DNA of 64,000 nt, from contig VTFK01000009.1 of NCBI GenBank assembly GCA_009617715.1, positions 1,178,001 through 1,242,000 on the forward strand, in the 5' to 3' direction. Below the pieces are notes generated by a model. The model did not search any database. It saw nothing but the letters and a program-made list of their open reading frames with translations, and was not told the origin of the DNA. The position numbers and the translations under genes are program-made. Source of the DNA: Plectrocnemia conspersa. Taxonomy: Eukaryota; Arthropoda; Insecta; Trichoptera; Polycentropodidae. The stretch's first letter is position 1. Each line of letters begins with the position of its first letter. Positions 44,666-57,360 of this stretch are shown here, one piece after another.

Positions 44666-45860
44666 GGTTTTGACTTCCTGTCTTGCATACTATAGTCTAT
44701 AGTGAAAATGCATAAGATATATTATATGTTTTCATTTAAATTTTTCAAGATAAAAGCTCTAGTAGTTGACACTTTAAACACTTTAAGCTTATTGAGTATA
44801 CATTTATAAAAAATAGGTATAAATTTGTGGGAGGCTAAATAATTACAATATCATTAAGAAACGTCGCTTTACTAAACACATAAATAGCAGTTATTTTAAA
44901 TGAGATGTGTTAATGTCTTATTCTCAGAATGAAAGCGGTTTAGCTCAGAGCTCAGATAATCGCTTTAGTAAATATACTTAATGCTGTATTCTCAGAAGAA
45001 CTCTGTTCTTATCACTCTGTATCTGTAGTTGCATTAACCGCAGGAGTTTTCTTTATATTGACGTGGCTGAGTTTCACATCGAGTTTTGCTCGACTTCCTA
45101 CCTGGGCTGTTTACAACCACAGTTGACAATACTCGGCGCGAATTTATTGATAATCTCATAGCATCATTATTTTTGTTAAAAACAGATCAAAATCGTGTTT
45201 TTTTCTGGAAAATAAATTATTAGTTTTTTTAATTAATTAACTAGAAACAGATCTGGTTAAAAATGTAAAAAAACCTAGAAGTGTTTGAAAGAAAATGTTT
45301 TGCAACAACAAAAATAATATTTTGCTTCACAGCAAGCATTGGATACTCCCACAGGACATGTCCTGGTATTCATGGCCGAAGGGGTGGTCCAAGGTTTCTC
45401 TGAAAATAACACAATCAATATAGAGAACTAAAATCAAGCAATTTCAGGACACGCTATATTAAGCTATGTAAGACAATAAAGGACAAACCAGAATGAAAAT
45501 TATATAGGACCCTAAAAACCTCCCCCCCTCCTCTATTACTCGGAATTCTCAATAAAAGCTCCAATGCTAGCTCAGGACATTTAATTAACATACAGATTTA
45601 AATTGGGACATTTATGCTTAGATTCAGAGTCAAGAATTTAACCAAAGACTAACCTGCTCAAATTTCAAGTCTAGCCCACCATTATGCATCTTTATCTTTA
45701 AACGCCCCTATTATATCTCAGAGAGAGCAATTAAATTATATACGAAATACTTGTTTTTAAAATTTGATTTTATAAATTGAATATTGAAAATTATTTTAAT
45801 ATCGAATGTTTATATAATTATGCTCATGTGAATTCTGATTTAGTTGCACTTAGTCTAACA
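44666..45860. other. mixed non-coding stretch
   Basis: 45074-45110 (CATCGAGTTTTGCTCGACTT...CTGGGCTGTTTACAACC) resembles 49206-49240 (TATCGAGTTTTGCTCTTCTG...TTGGCTATTTATATC), a possible two-copy repeat. Around 45345-45410 is a GC-richer strip with the palindrome GGACATGTCC. No gene is supported. Confidence 0.35.
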
Positions 45861-45869
45861 GTAAAAGGA

Positions 45870-46000
45870 AAAGCGGCTGTATTTGATTTTTCCAAGGGTC
45901 GTCTGGGTCGATTCGGTGCAGCTCCGCTTGGTTCGAGTTCGGCTGAATTCTTGTTAAACCAATTCGAAAACGAAGTGATATTTTCTTGAATGTTTAATAG
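45870..46000 (-). repeat. dispersed repeat family D, copy 5 (inner part)
   Basis: GGTCGATTCGGTGCAGCTCC and GCTTGGTTCGAGTTCGGCTG (45906-45950) match 22227-22270 and 63655-63680. The minus strand reads LEPSGAAPNRPRR, comparable with LAPSGAMPNHDRS in the 63.6 kb copy. Confidence 0.5.
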
Positions 46001-47039
46001 CAATTAAATTTGCAACAGGTATTTTTACTCCAGTCACTAGTAGTCCAAATTTTAATTTTAAAGGAATAAAGATTTGTTTTTTTGTAATTTTCTGATAGTC
46101 TTAAAAACTGTATATTCAATTCAAATATAATCATCGATAGTCAATTTATGATTTAGAAAACCTCAAAGTGTTTTATATTATACTTAAAATAATATCGTTA
46201 TGTTCATTGTTAACCTGAACCTTGAATTTTAAGTGTGTATTGAAAATTGTACTTGACCCAAATATATTTTACGAGTATAGACTTATGTGTAAATAACTAG
46301 AGCTTAACTTGTATATTTATACATTCACCTCAACTTAAACTGATGTATGTAATATTTCATAATTAATTTAGAATCGTTTAATATTGTTTAAAAAAAAGTT
46401 CTTTGATCTAATCCGAATCATCATCAGATGAAAGAAACATTGGGATTGATCTACATTTATAAATCATATTTTTTGCTGTATTATTAAAAAATTGTATTTG
46501 TGTTTTAATGATTCGAGAGGGAGAAAAAAAATTGTCGTTTTTCAATCGTTTTGGAAATTTATTTTTGGATAAAACGACGTCCGCAGACGCTCAAGAATTT
46601 GTCGAGTGATAAATTTGATATATTCATCAAAATAACAAAATTGAAATAGTAGAGAAACTCGCGTGCCGGTGGTAAATTATCGGATGGATGATGATTTATG
46701 GCGATTTTGATTAAATCAGCAAACTTTTAAATTGCATCAAGTTAGTTATAAATATCGGATTTTTTATATGAATATTTTATTTGAAGAATATTTTTAATTG
46801 AATTAAAATATTTTTTTAATAACAATATACAATAATAAACTATATTTATCTTAGTCCATAATAATATCTGATTAAGATATTTTTCATATAATATATTTAA
46901 ATTAAAATAAATTTTATATATATGCTAGATTCTATATAAATCCGACATTTTGAATGCGCCAATGCAATAAAAAACAATATGATAAGAGGGTTCGTTCATG
47001 GACAATTTATCAAATGGTATAATAACAATACGATGTAAA
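46001..47039. other. AT-rich spacer
   Basis: Nothing recognisable. Confidence 0.4.
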
Positions 47040-47325
47040 AGGTTTTTTTCGTGAAAAATGGGGGGCAATTTCTTATACTGTTATATCAGTCGTGAAAATT
47101 TATTCTCTCGCGTTCGATTGTGGTCTTTGAAACTAAAAAATTCGAAACGAATTTTCCTATAAGAGTATTTAGGGAAAATGTGATGATAAATTTAAGCGTC
47201 TATAAAAGTCGCCGTAAAATTTACGACACTGGGGGACACGCCCCGGACGCCAAATATAATTGTCTGAATGCGGCCCTGGACCGATTGATGTGTAATTTTA
47301 ATAAGGATAATATTAAATGAAACCA
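47040..47325 (+). other. GC-richer block with an unsupported 66-codon frame
   Basis: The frame 47120-47320 contains DTGGHAPDAKYNCLNAALDR, which is unlike the surrounding AT-driven frames, but it starts without ATG in the track position and has no splice acceptor with a good pyrimidine tract. It could be a repeat remnant or a regulatory block. Confidence 0.2.
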
Positions 47326-48420
47326 TACATTTTTATGAATTATTTTTTATATCAAAATATAATTTATTTTATGCCATAAGAAATTTCATTGTCTTGGGTA
47401 TTTAAGCTACATCATAAAATCAATATTACCTTATAAAATATTATATTTATAAGATATTTGATTTTTAAATATAAATAAATATATTTAAAATAATTGTGTT
47501 ATAAACAATTACTTGATACTGCAAAAGTCATTAAGTATATTTATTAAAAAAATACAAAAAAAAGTTTTTTAGTAGATTTTCTTGAAAACGTATCGATGAA
47601 CAACGATCAAGTTAATTACATTTAATTAAAAATATATAGATATTTAAAGAGTAATTTTATATGATATATATATTATGAATAATCATATCACATATTTTTG
47701 CATATGAACACCTCTGTAAATAATCCTCCTTATAGTGAACTCATTACTTATATAATAATACTAGTATGAATAATATATACTTATGTATATATATTTTCTA
47801 TGAACTTTTAAATAGTTATCTAAATTATTATATATATATTACAATTTAAAATCATTTGCATCGCTGTATTCTGAAAAACCAATGCGAATTTGACATAAAA
47901 AATTCTTGAGTTTAATTTGATTATATTTAACACACTCTCTACTATTATTAATATATGTAACTTAAACACAGCTTAAGAGAGAAACTATCTAATAATTTTA
48001 ATGATCTGCATTCAAGTGATTACTGCTGTGACACCTGTAAATCCTTGGGTAAATTTGGATATGCTGATTTTTTTTAAACTAAAAAATAGTCTATTTTAAA
48101 AACTAATTGACTCAAATTAATCATAGGTGCATATCGCATTTTTATTATTTAGGGTGTAATATTTATATACATTATAAGCAGCAAAGAGGTTGATTTTGAA
48201 CCTTAAAATAAAATCATAATTCAAATTTATATTTATAAACTGCTTGATTGTTGTATTTTTTGGTAAAACATACATATTATTTACCATGCGTTAATGATAT
48301 TTTAAGTTTATTTTTAACTATGTAATATTTAGTTTAAAACCAAAAAATCAACAAAACGTCATTATTGTTAACGTGAATATTTATAGTACGCATCAATCAA
48401 CCTGTGTTTTAAATACGTAA
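47326..48420. other. AT-rich spacer
   Basis: Nothing recognisable. Confidence 0.4.
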
Positions 48421-48620
48421 ACCTTAAACGCGCCAATGATGTAATTCGGTGACAGGCAAACGGTCACGTGACGGTTGTAACTATTTGTGGAACGTGGTTA
48501 AAAAATGTATCGAAGCTCTAGAATAGTTAAGTGCTATTTATTAACTGCCGGGTTAAGTCTAACGGGTCACCGCCGATGTGTGTTTATTTCAAAGTAATTA
48601 GAGAAATGAAAAACTGAATT
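48421..48620. promoter_or_regulatory. GC-richer patch with TCACGTGA
   Basis: The palindrome TCACGTGA (48463-48470), the form preferred by MITF/TFE and USF-type bHLH-ZIP factors, lies in a conserved-looking GC-richer block. Role inferred. Confidence 0.3.
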
Positions 48621-49070
48621 TTAAGGAATGAGATCTATTTCTTTACGCATTTAAAACCGATCATTTGGCATATGCCACTTTATCAAAGGAACTTGCGTGT
48701 GTCACTGAAGTAATCACTTGGATGCAGATTATTAAAATTCTTGAACAATAAATCTCTTAACTTATGTGTATCGTTCAAATTGTATTTTTTTAGATAAGTA
48801 AAACTGATATTAGTATTTCATTTTTTTATATTTTTATATAAGTTAAATATTCGTCTGTGATAAAAATATTTCACGTTTTCTGTTAACTTGTATATATTTA
48901 ACCATCTTGTATATAAATTATATAAATACTGGAATATTATTGTGCTTTCCCACTTTGTTCTACTTTGTAAGTATTCAAATTTTCCCTTTTAAGAAATTTA
49001 TTTAATTATAATCTTATAAATGAGTTGTATTTATGTGTCATTTTATATTTATATCCCAGAAGTAGTTGGC
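48621..49070. other. AT-rich spacer
   Basis: Nothing recognisable. Confidence 0.4.
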
Positions 49071-49405
49071 CCATTAATACCACTTATTAGATCGCGCGAC
49101 ACATCATAACACTATCATCTTTCCACACAGGATGTCCACCAACCGAATTTTACTGCTCCGCCACACTTTCATTAACTGTGTGTGCCATTAAAACTCTTGG
49201 AGCCGTATCGAGTTTTGCTCTTCTGGACTCTTGGCTATTTATATCCTGGCATTGTCGTCACCTGTTTACCTGTCTGCTAAAATTCAATCTTACGCAACCG
49301 ACGTCTGCAGACTCTCTATCTTTAAACTTTCTGAATGAACACCAGAAAAAGCTCACACTTGATTTTAACCCTGAAAAGCCCAAGCACAGAATATATGTTT
49401 AATTT
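49071..49405. other. GC-richer block, possible old repeat
   Basis: A 74-codon frame (49178-49402) has no recognised domain. The sequence near 49206 resembles 45074, suggesting a two-copy repeat rather than a gene. Confidence 0.25.
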
Positions 49406-49783
49406 TAAATAAGTTTAAAATATGTACAATTAAGGATTATAATATCATTGGTAAAGTTATTATTTAGTATATTTTAATGTTTTTATTTTATTAAAACATT
49501 ATCTAGTTGAAGGTTTTTTAATATTGATGCCACATGATTGCTGTAAAGTCTTAGTGTGAACGTCTTAATCAAAGTTCTACAGAGCATTTTTATAATATAA
49601 ATATAAGGCCAGTAGATTTTCAAATATTGTTATATTGTAAAGATACTTAAGCCAGTAAATATAATATACATATGATTAACTATGTTCCCATATAATCGTT
49701 AATTCTAAAACAGGTACTTATCAAGCGCGTGCGGTGAGATACTTTCCTTTCGCTCGCTCGTGTTATGTGACGAGAGTAAGTGA

Positions 49784-49818
49784 GAGATAAGGGCATGCGG
49801 ACCGCATGCTCTTATCTC
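49784..49818. promoter_or_regulatory. 35-bp near-perfect palindrome with a GATA site in each arm
   Basis: GAGATAAGGGCATGCGG (49784-49800), a single central A, and CCGCATGCTCTTATCTC (49802-49818) pair with one mismatch in 17. Each arm carries AGATAAG, a strong GATA-factor core, and GCATGC. It is unlike the AT-repeat palindromes elsewhere because its arms are GC-balanced. Confidence 0.7.
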
Positions 49819-50160
49819 ATCAATATTTATCTAAATATTAGCGCTAATTTCACGTGTCAATCGGGTCATTATTTCCTAACACAATGTAATTTATAATAAT
49901 AAACACGGCATGGTGCTTCGTACAGTTCAGAATATTATATTGATATTTAATAAGAATATTATCATATATTCACTTAAGATCTATCTATTAATGATATGCA
50001 ACATTCAGATTTAAAGATAATCATTGTTTAGATCAATTTAAAGATGATTATTATGTGTTGTAATAATAAAGGATGCAGATTATTAATTAATAATTAATAA
50101 CTATGATAAATATATTAAATTTTATACTGATTAATTAAAATATATTTTTTTGGTTTTGAG
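49819..50160. other. AT-rich spacer
   Basis: Nothing recognisable. Confidence 0.4.
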
Positions 50161-50400
50161 GTCAAAGGTGTGTGACTTTATTTTTAAACAGTTTATTTTA
50201 TATCCATATATACAGAAAATGTGGATGCGTGTCGAGTTGTATTATTGTCGGCTATGATTTCGGTGGAGCAGCTGGGATCGTTTGTGATTTGTTCTCGTGA
50301 TTCTTTCTGAACGATTCGCTCTCTCCTGGCTCGTTTCTGTTGCTGTGATTCCGTGACGTTTTTGACTAAATTTGTCATTTTTTATAATACTGGTTTGAGA
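50161..50400 (-). repeat. dispersed repeat family D, copy 6, with coding end
   Basis: AAAGGTGTGTGACTTT (50164) marks the element end. The minus strand has an open frame (50193-50378) that ends in CSTEIIADNNTTRHASTFS and is Gln/Arg rich before that. Copies at 63.5 and 7.3 kb share the DNNT.RHAS wording. It starts at an ATG, but as a repeat remnant it is probably not expressed. Confidence 0.5.
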
Positions 50401-51910
50401 CAGCTCTGAAAAATTTCAGGTTATTATGTTTGCGCTTTTTAGGCCCAAATACTGTGATATTTTTTAACCATTTTTGCTTATATGAAACCTATATGTAACA
50501 ATTTAATATTCTAAAAACGTAGGATACTAAATCCATTTATATAAATCATCTCATAGGTTATGGAATTAAAATTACTATTTTCCTATTTAAGAAAAATATG
50601 ATCGCCATTAACTGATTTTTAGACATTTTTTACGAGCATCAAAACTGTTGATTAATATTATCAGCAGTAAATAGCTATGTGGATATTTTTATGTATTATT
50701 AAACAAAGACTAATTATCTCCCTGTTTATATGTTTTTCGGCTGATCATACTATATAGTATACGTACATCAATAAAACCTTCTCAAAAGCTCTTCTTATAC
50801 ATTAATAAAACTTCACCGTTCATCTTGAGAGTTAAACTAATAATCTATTGGGTCAGTCTTCGTATACAAAACGTTTACTAGATCCGATAAGATAAGATAT
50901 GCTATATACTCCTCCCGCCAATGCCAAAGCAACTGATAAGAAAATAAGAGCTCAGTCGAGAGCCGTTCCCTGAGGGGATAGTTGTGTGTTTGTGATCGAA
51001 AAATAATGTCCGAGCCATCTGAGCCATCTGACAATGGTAAAGTCAATGAAAAATCGATTTAGCCACAATGTTGTGTCATCTGCGGGATATAATATGATTT
51101 GGAACAAATCTTATTTCGGTCCAATATATGTATAATTCCGAAAGCTTCCCACGTCTTTCATCCATTCAGTATGCCGGCATATGTGCTACAGTTGATTAAT
51201 GTCACGACGTTGGCTATGTACATATGTATATATATATATACACGTGTGTATGTTTGCTGAATTCAAATTCATGACCATGATATGAGTATGTGTATATTTG
51301 CCGGTTATTTTAATCTTGAATCTGAGATATGGGTAATATGTTGTAATAATGCGATTATGATGTTAGTGTATTAATTCAAGTTCAAGATCAAAAACTGGTA
51401 TATATTAAAGCAATTTATAAAATGGTAATCATGATAATAAATTGCTGAAAAAACTACTTAATAAAGAAAATGAATTATAGACCTAAAAATGGTCTTTAAT
51501 CATGATAATAAATTAGATTAGATTCAAGGAGTTGGAAAATGTAATTTACTTCGACTACATGTGTATACCTGTCTCCAACACAGGCTTCCAGATTCTCATT
51601 ATCAATATATTATGTTTGTACATACATATAGTATACTTAGACATCTACTTTAATTATGTTTATTTTTTTATAATTAAAAATAATTATGAAATAGCAAAAA
51701 AAAATAAAAACAATAATTCAATTTTATTGCTTACATAATATTTATCTATTTGTTTATATTTGGTAAAAATAGATTTTATTATCTGAAAATAGTGGCAATT
51801 TATGTATTTTTAAAATAATTGTTTTTTATTATTAAATCACCTTTGATATTTTCTGATGTAATATGCACAGAGGTCATCACAGCTACTGTAATTCTTTACA
51901 ATTATATCCA
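50401..51910. other. non-coding stretch
   Basis: Around 50840-51060 the sequence is GC-richer, with GAGCCATCTGAGCCATCTGA (a 10-bp direct repeat). No gene is supported. The remainder is AT-rich with a TATA/TGTG microsatellite near 51220-51250. Confidence 0.35.
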
Positions 51911-51913
51911 TAA

Positions 51914-52565
51914 TTACTGTCGGCAAGCTTTAGTGGACCAGTAACACGGTTTTCGTCTGCGTCGTTTCACTGACACTAACCTCTTATGTTTCTTGAATTG
52001 ATTCTAAAATTCTGGTGTATTTAGTTTTTATTGAAGCTTTCCACAAAGTTTGTAATAAACTTATTTTTCGAAAGACCTGAAAAATTTTCAGAGTACTCGC
52101 ACAAATGTGGATTCGTTATCTTTATAAAAAAGCGTCCTTCTTTGCCTGTAGAATACCTCCTGGCATCAGAGAAGGATTAAGCATTTTCTTTAAATAATTT
52201 ATTGTCGATTTGCGTTCTGTACAATACATTAGCTAGTAGCGTCTTGAAACAAAATTCATTGCATGGATTCCAAGCAAAGCGAATTATCCAAAGCAAAGCT
52301 TAAATAAAGCGCTAAAGGGTGGTGTCGTAATCCGTCGATGGTGATTTTCAGCTACGGGCTGTTATGTGCACTAAAGAGTCGCGATTATGACCGTTATTCT
52401 TCCCGTTATGTCATTGGCGTCAGTGCTCGAGAATGCTTTCCTTACACAAGCCATCCAGCTCCTCATCAAGCTTACTAAAAATTATGTTTTCGGCGATAGT
52501 TCAGAGGATCTGGAACGATTTATGTGAGATGGTGCATATTTTGGGTGTGCCCCACTTAATAATCA
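51914..52565 (-). repeat. dispersed repeat family C, copy 3 (most continuous)
   Basis: GCTTTAGTGGACCAGTAACA and CGGTTTTCGTCTGCGTCGTT (51929-51968) match 6775-6814. GCACAAATGTGGATTCG (52101) matches 7132. TCTGTACAATACATTAGC (52216) matches 18077. CACTAAAGAGTCGCGATTAT (52370) and GTTTTCGGCGATAG (52485) match 8073 and 18540. All parts occur in the same order with no foreign insert, so this copy shows the element's original layout. No transposase or RT motif was recognised. Confidence 0.6.
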
Positions 52566-53035
52566 TAATGCGATTAGTTCATAAATATTTATATCTATTA
52601 GACATATAAAAACATACAGTTCATTTATACTATTACAGTATTTATATAATCTATTTTTATGTATCATATTATAAATTAGCGATATGAAATCTTTCTTAAT
52701 TGTTAAAATGTTATGATTTAATAATCACTGTGATTAATTTGTTGTTTCTTAGATAAACTCATGTAATTAAAAATATATAATAATAGATTATTTAACACAG
52801 TTACAATTAGCAGATATGATTCTAGCATTTTCAAAAAATATACGGTTAAGTTAGATTATTTTCAGAAGCTCTTTTTTATTTATTTGCATACGGTCAGTAA
52901 TGTTTTTTTTTAATATTTATAAATCCATGATTCCTGTTTTATTTAAGATTTGATCTGTACTATATTCACATTTACTAGTATGTATAATATATATAATTTT
53001 GCACACATTCACACTTTTAACATTTAAGAATAGAA
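52566..53035. other. AT-rich spacer
   Basis: Nothing recognisable. Confidence 0.4.
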
Positions 53036-53039
53036 ATAT

Positions 53040-53465
53040 ATAACTGCAACCATCTGGAAAGCTTCGTTGGCAGTATCAGAATATAGAGCCGTGGATACAT
53101 GGAATTGCATTTTAGCACCACAACGTGCCGCTATAATGTATACTTTGTGTATATAAAATGACTATATATATATAGTCATATACATATGTACACTTATAGT
53201 AGAAAGTATAGTGTTTCTAGGCGTGTTTCGTCCCTCGCTGCATTAGAAAGATCGATGCCGTAATTTCCCCTTACCCTCGTTTCAATTTTAATCAAATTAA
53301 GCACCCCTGTCCCAGGGTCGGATTTACGTGCTTAAAGGTGCGAATGAAAAACAGTAACCACGGGCAAAAGGCATTAAATTCAAATTAAATTGTCGACGAC
53401 CACTGACTGGCCGAGTGTTTTGTTTTCTTTAGCACCAACTATTGGGTCAAAGGATTACAAAATCA
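53040..53465. promoter_or_regulatory. GC-richer block, candidate regulatory element
   Basis: Two strips (53040-53140 and 53220-53430) are well above background G+C, with no reading frame of note. A perfect 22-bp palindrome, ATGAC(TATA)n centred at 53168/53169, separates them. Confidence 0.25.
53158..53179. repeat. perfect 22-bp palindrome
   Basis: ATGACTATATA and its exact complement TATATAGTCAT abut without a spacer. Each outer end carries ATGACT/AGTCAT, close to an AP-1-type half-site. Confidence 0.8.
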
Positions 53466-54445
53466 GAGCTGAAAATATTTAGAATCACCTTAAAAATTCG
53501 ATGTTTATTATATATTTTTTTATATTTTGAACAATCGCATTAATTAAAAAATATAGTGATATCTTACTTAGATTTTCTGAGATGTTAAAGTTTCAATTAT
53601 ATATACGTATATTATTAAGATTACATACTTTTGTATATGATTATATTATTACTGCAATTTAATAAGAAACGTTTTTTTTATTTAATTGTATTTTAAAGCA
53701 ATATAGATTATCAAAGTGTCTTATTAAAATTTATTTTTATTATAGGCATAGAACTGTTCATAATATTGTTGTGTTTTATAAAAGCATACTTCAAAATCTG
53801 TTTATTATGATTTTACTGCTTGAGAAATATATTGTTGTATTTAGTAAAATTAGACAGTATTATCTTATGTACAAAAAATATTTTAATGGTTCGTTAATAA
53901 ATAACGCTGAATTTAAACTTATTATTAATAATATTTATGTATTATTTTACATTTCAGCACGGTTATTATTTAGCTATAAAAGTCTCACCTAGTTTAAAAA
54001 CGATTGACTAATGACTCCTCTTTTTTGGTATAAATTCAGTTTCAGAGCACCATTGTGACGATCTCTATCATCACAGATGATGATTCTTTTTAAGAATGGT
54101 TTCCTATTTTTCTGATAACTAGCAAAAAACTGACTTCTGACACATATTTGTATATGCAACTTTTAAGTTTCCTGCAAGTTGTTCGTGAATTAGCATCAAC
54201 AGTGTTTCTTATTTTTTTATTCACAACACTTGGAACTCTTCCATAGTGCTGATTTTCAAGGTTAATATTACTTTAAAAAAATCTCAAACTAGCACCTTAC
54301 AATTCTCTGACTAGCAGTACCTTCGGCAAATCAAAAATTTATATTACTCATGACTTGCACCTCATTATATTTCAGTTTGAATTTATACTGTAAAATACGT
54401 TAGATCTGATGTCTAATAATAACTCTTACAGGAGCACGAAATTCT
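53466..54445. other. AT-rich spacer
   Basis: Chance frames only (for example 53771-53992). Confidence 0.4.
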
Positions 54446-54800
54446 TTAAATTGGACATTTTTATGCCCCCCTATCCCCCCACGCCAGTCGATTGTTACCT
54501 TCGCCCCATTATCGCTTCTTACTTTTAACGTAGCGTGGGCGTCCCCGTAAGTGACGTAACGGTGTTCACGCATATTTACGAGCCGTCGAAGGGTCACGCC
54601 GGTTTGGCGCCGCTGCCCCACTGACTCTTGAGTCTGAAAACGTCTAAATCGGTCCGGCGAGCTTGTGTATATAGACGTAGACAGAGCCGCCGCTGGTGAC
54701 TCGTCAGTGTAGCTGCGGGCGCCCTCGCGGAAGGGCGTCCCTTGCTTGCGCCAGTGCAGCGCGATGACGGGCCTGTGAAAGGTGCGCGAGAATAATAATA
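54446..54800 (+). promoter_or_regulatory. GC- and CpG-rich island: candidate downstream alternative promoter
   Basis: A sharp GC-rich block like those at 14.0 and 36.5 kb. TATATAG (54668-54674) lies 38 bp before a TCAGTGT initiator-like word (A at 54706), slightly farther than the usual 30 bp. An ATG at 54762 stops after four codons. If a noncoding first exon starts here, splicing to 62162 would let translation begin at ATG 62170 (MFAPTFKAKAPAS). Minus-strand frames across the island (54400-54839) reflect its high G+C and show no domain. Confidence 0.4.
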
Positions 54801-57035
54801 TATCCAAGACAATAGTGATAGTGAAAATAATTTAACCAACCATTATAATATATACATACATATAAAAAGACAAAAAAATTGTTTCAGTGAAAAATCGTGA
54901 AAGCTCAAGTGGTGTGTATGCGTTAAATGTTTTAATGCATATATGTTTTAAGTAATGAAAAAGTGGTTTAAAGTATCGAGTACTAAAGTAGCAGGTCTCT
55001 ATTAGCTATATTAGTTTGTTTTAATTAGCATTATTTATTTTATATTAGCTTATAAATAATAATTGCGATTTTTAACACATTACGCGCATTGCTTATCACT
55101 GGACTTCATACTTGAAAAATACATATACAATATTGTCAATAGATATCAAACTAGAACTAATAGTAATCAATATGTCAAACTAAAACAGTTGCCATATTTT
55201 ATATTCTATAGATAAAAAAAATACCCAAGATAGCAAACTACGAGTTTTATTAAAAAGTAAACATCTCTTATAATTCATAGACTAAAAAATAATAATAGTA
55301 ATCCGATAGAGCACTTAAATTATTTGGCATTTTTTAAGTGAATAATTTTATTTTGAGACTGATTTATTATAGCTTTAATGTATATTTTTAACATAGTTTA
55401 TTTAGACCTAAGAACGAATTTCTTCATTCCAATGTCATACAAGTCTCTCTCTATCTTTATTTTCGGCACCAAGAGCGCGCAGTTTGGATAATCAATTATG
55501 GACAATCATATATAATATTATCAAACGTTAAAAACATCTATCAAAGTATTTATTTCCTTAAGTTCGTTTTTTATTGTGAGCATTAATATTCAGCCGTTTT
55601 ATAATAACATCATTATCATTTACAGAAACAAGTTAGTGCTGAATTTCAGTATTTTTTTCTTTTCGCTTTTCAAAATTAGTCAATGACAAAGCCATTGTAA
55701 ACACACCATTTCAAGTCTATTAAATCTTAGTGAAAATAGTAGCATTGCCAACAGAATAAAATATTTTTTATTTAGCCATGTTTTATTTACATATATGTAA
55801 ATTATCTTGAGTGATAAGTATAGATCCCAATTTAATAAGTTAATTCACAGTATAAAATATATTTACAGCGCTTTTTAATCTCATAATCTATAAAATAAGA
55901 TAACAGCGAAACATAATAAAAAATATATATTTTTTACATATTATTAAATATATATTTTTTCTTTGCTTTTTTTCTTCGAATAGAATTATTTTTAAAGAAT
56001 ATTTAGAGCGTAAAAATAAAGAATATGTTATTACCAGTATTGTGACAGTAAGTCAATAATTAGTATTTATTTTGTAAATCATATTACTACAGATATTAAT
56101 GCAATAAATTAACTGACTTAAATAAACTTGTTTAAACATTACTTTAATTGCCTTAAGCTATACTTTATTATTTTCTTATATTCTTTGATATTATTTAATA
56201 TTTTTTTTTAATTGTTGAAGTTTTAAAATAATATTTTTTACTTAAAAGTTAATATAATATTGACTAAATAAAATGTATTGTATTATGTAATACTAGATTT
56301 TTCAATTCTATACTTATATATATATAAATTTGTTGAAATAATATATACATTAAATTTATTCGGTAAATAAATATTTGTTTTAAATCTAAACCAATATATT
56401 TATAAAATCAAACAATCTGCTTTTATAAAATACAACAATATAAATACAACAAATCGTAAACATTTAAGATAATTTGAATAAATAAAAAAGCTAAATCAAT
56501 ATATTAAAATGCATTAAAATCTATTATTATAAATATAATTAAATGATTATAAGGTGTATTAATATATTTTAAAGGTGAATCATAGTTTTCAAAAAATTAT
56601 ATAATTTTTTTTATAGATATACTCTTAATTAATATAAAATAATAGCAACGCACATATGTCATTTTATCATTAACTTTTATATATTCATGATTTCCGATGA
56701 ATAAAATATGTTTATTATATGTTGTTCGAAACAGTTCTTATCTAAGTAAAAACTGCTATATATTATATTAAAGTTCGTATATTAAATTTTTTTATAATAC
56801 ACAACATAATAATAAATAGTATTAGAAATATTTTAACTATGGTGATTAACATGTTAAAATGTTTTATCATCAGAATTGCAAAAAAAAATATTTTGAAAAT
56901 CGATTTTGATATCTAATGACACATTGTTTAATATAAACTAAGTGAAGCATAGTATAGTTATAGAAACGCTTACCGTTCAGTTTTAAAGCTTAAAAAATCA
57001 CTAGAGCTTTTGCTCGCAATTAGCCGATAATTTCA
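54801..57035. other. AT-rich, probably intronic
   Basis: No exon or repeat pair was recognised. Confidence 0.4.
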
Positions 57036-57039
57036 AAGC

Positions 57040-57360
57040 TTCGCCTCTAATCTAAAAGCAATTTCGTTTCAAACACACAAAACGCCGCTGCCAAGAAATA
57101 TAGAAAATTTTAAATCATAGCCCGGCGGCGGCGTTCTAATTTCGTATCGTGTCATATTATCACGCAAATTTTATCGCGAGGATCGCAAACGACACAAGAC
57201 ATAATGGCGGCGACAATATGTCAATAGTGCTTTCGTATATTAGACTTTGGAAGCTCAGTGGCGTGACGAGCTTTCTGAGAGCTTAATAGGTCGGAAGCAA
57301 TCGCCGAAGAGGGTTAGCCTTAAAACCGATTGGATTGCTGCTTAATGCAATTATCTGTCC
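57040..57360. promoter_or_regulatory. GC-richer patch with inverted GCCGC blocks
   Basis: AACGCCGC (57080) and GCGGCGTT (57128) are inverted repeats about 40 bp apart. ATAATGGCGGCGAC (57201) resembles the GCCAT core of PHO/YY1 sites. No reading frame; candidate regulatory DNA. Confidence 0.25.

Noticed and set aside
54400..54839. Two overlapping minus-strand frames in the 54.7 kb island
   Set aside because: High G+C removes stop codons by chance; the products are compositionally odd, mutually overlapping and unrecognised, and the block looks like a promoter island.
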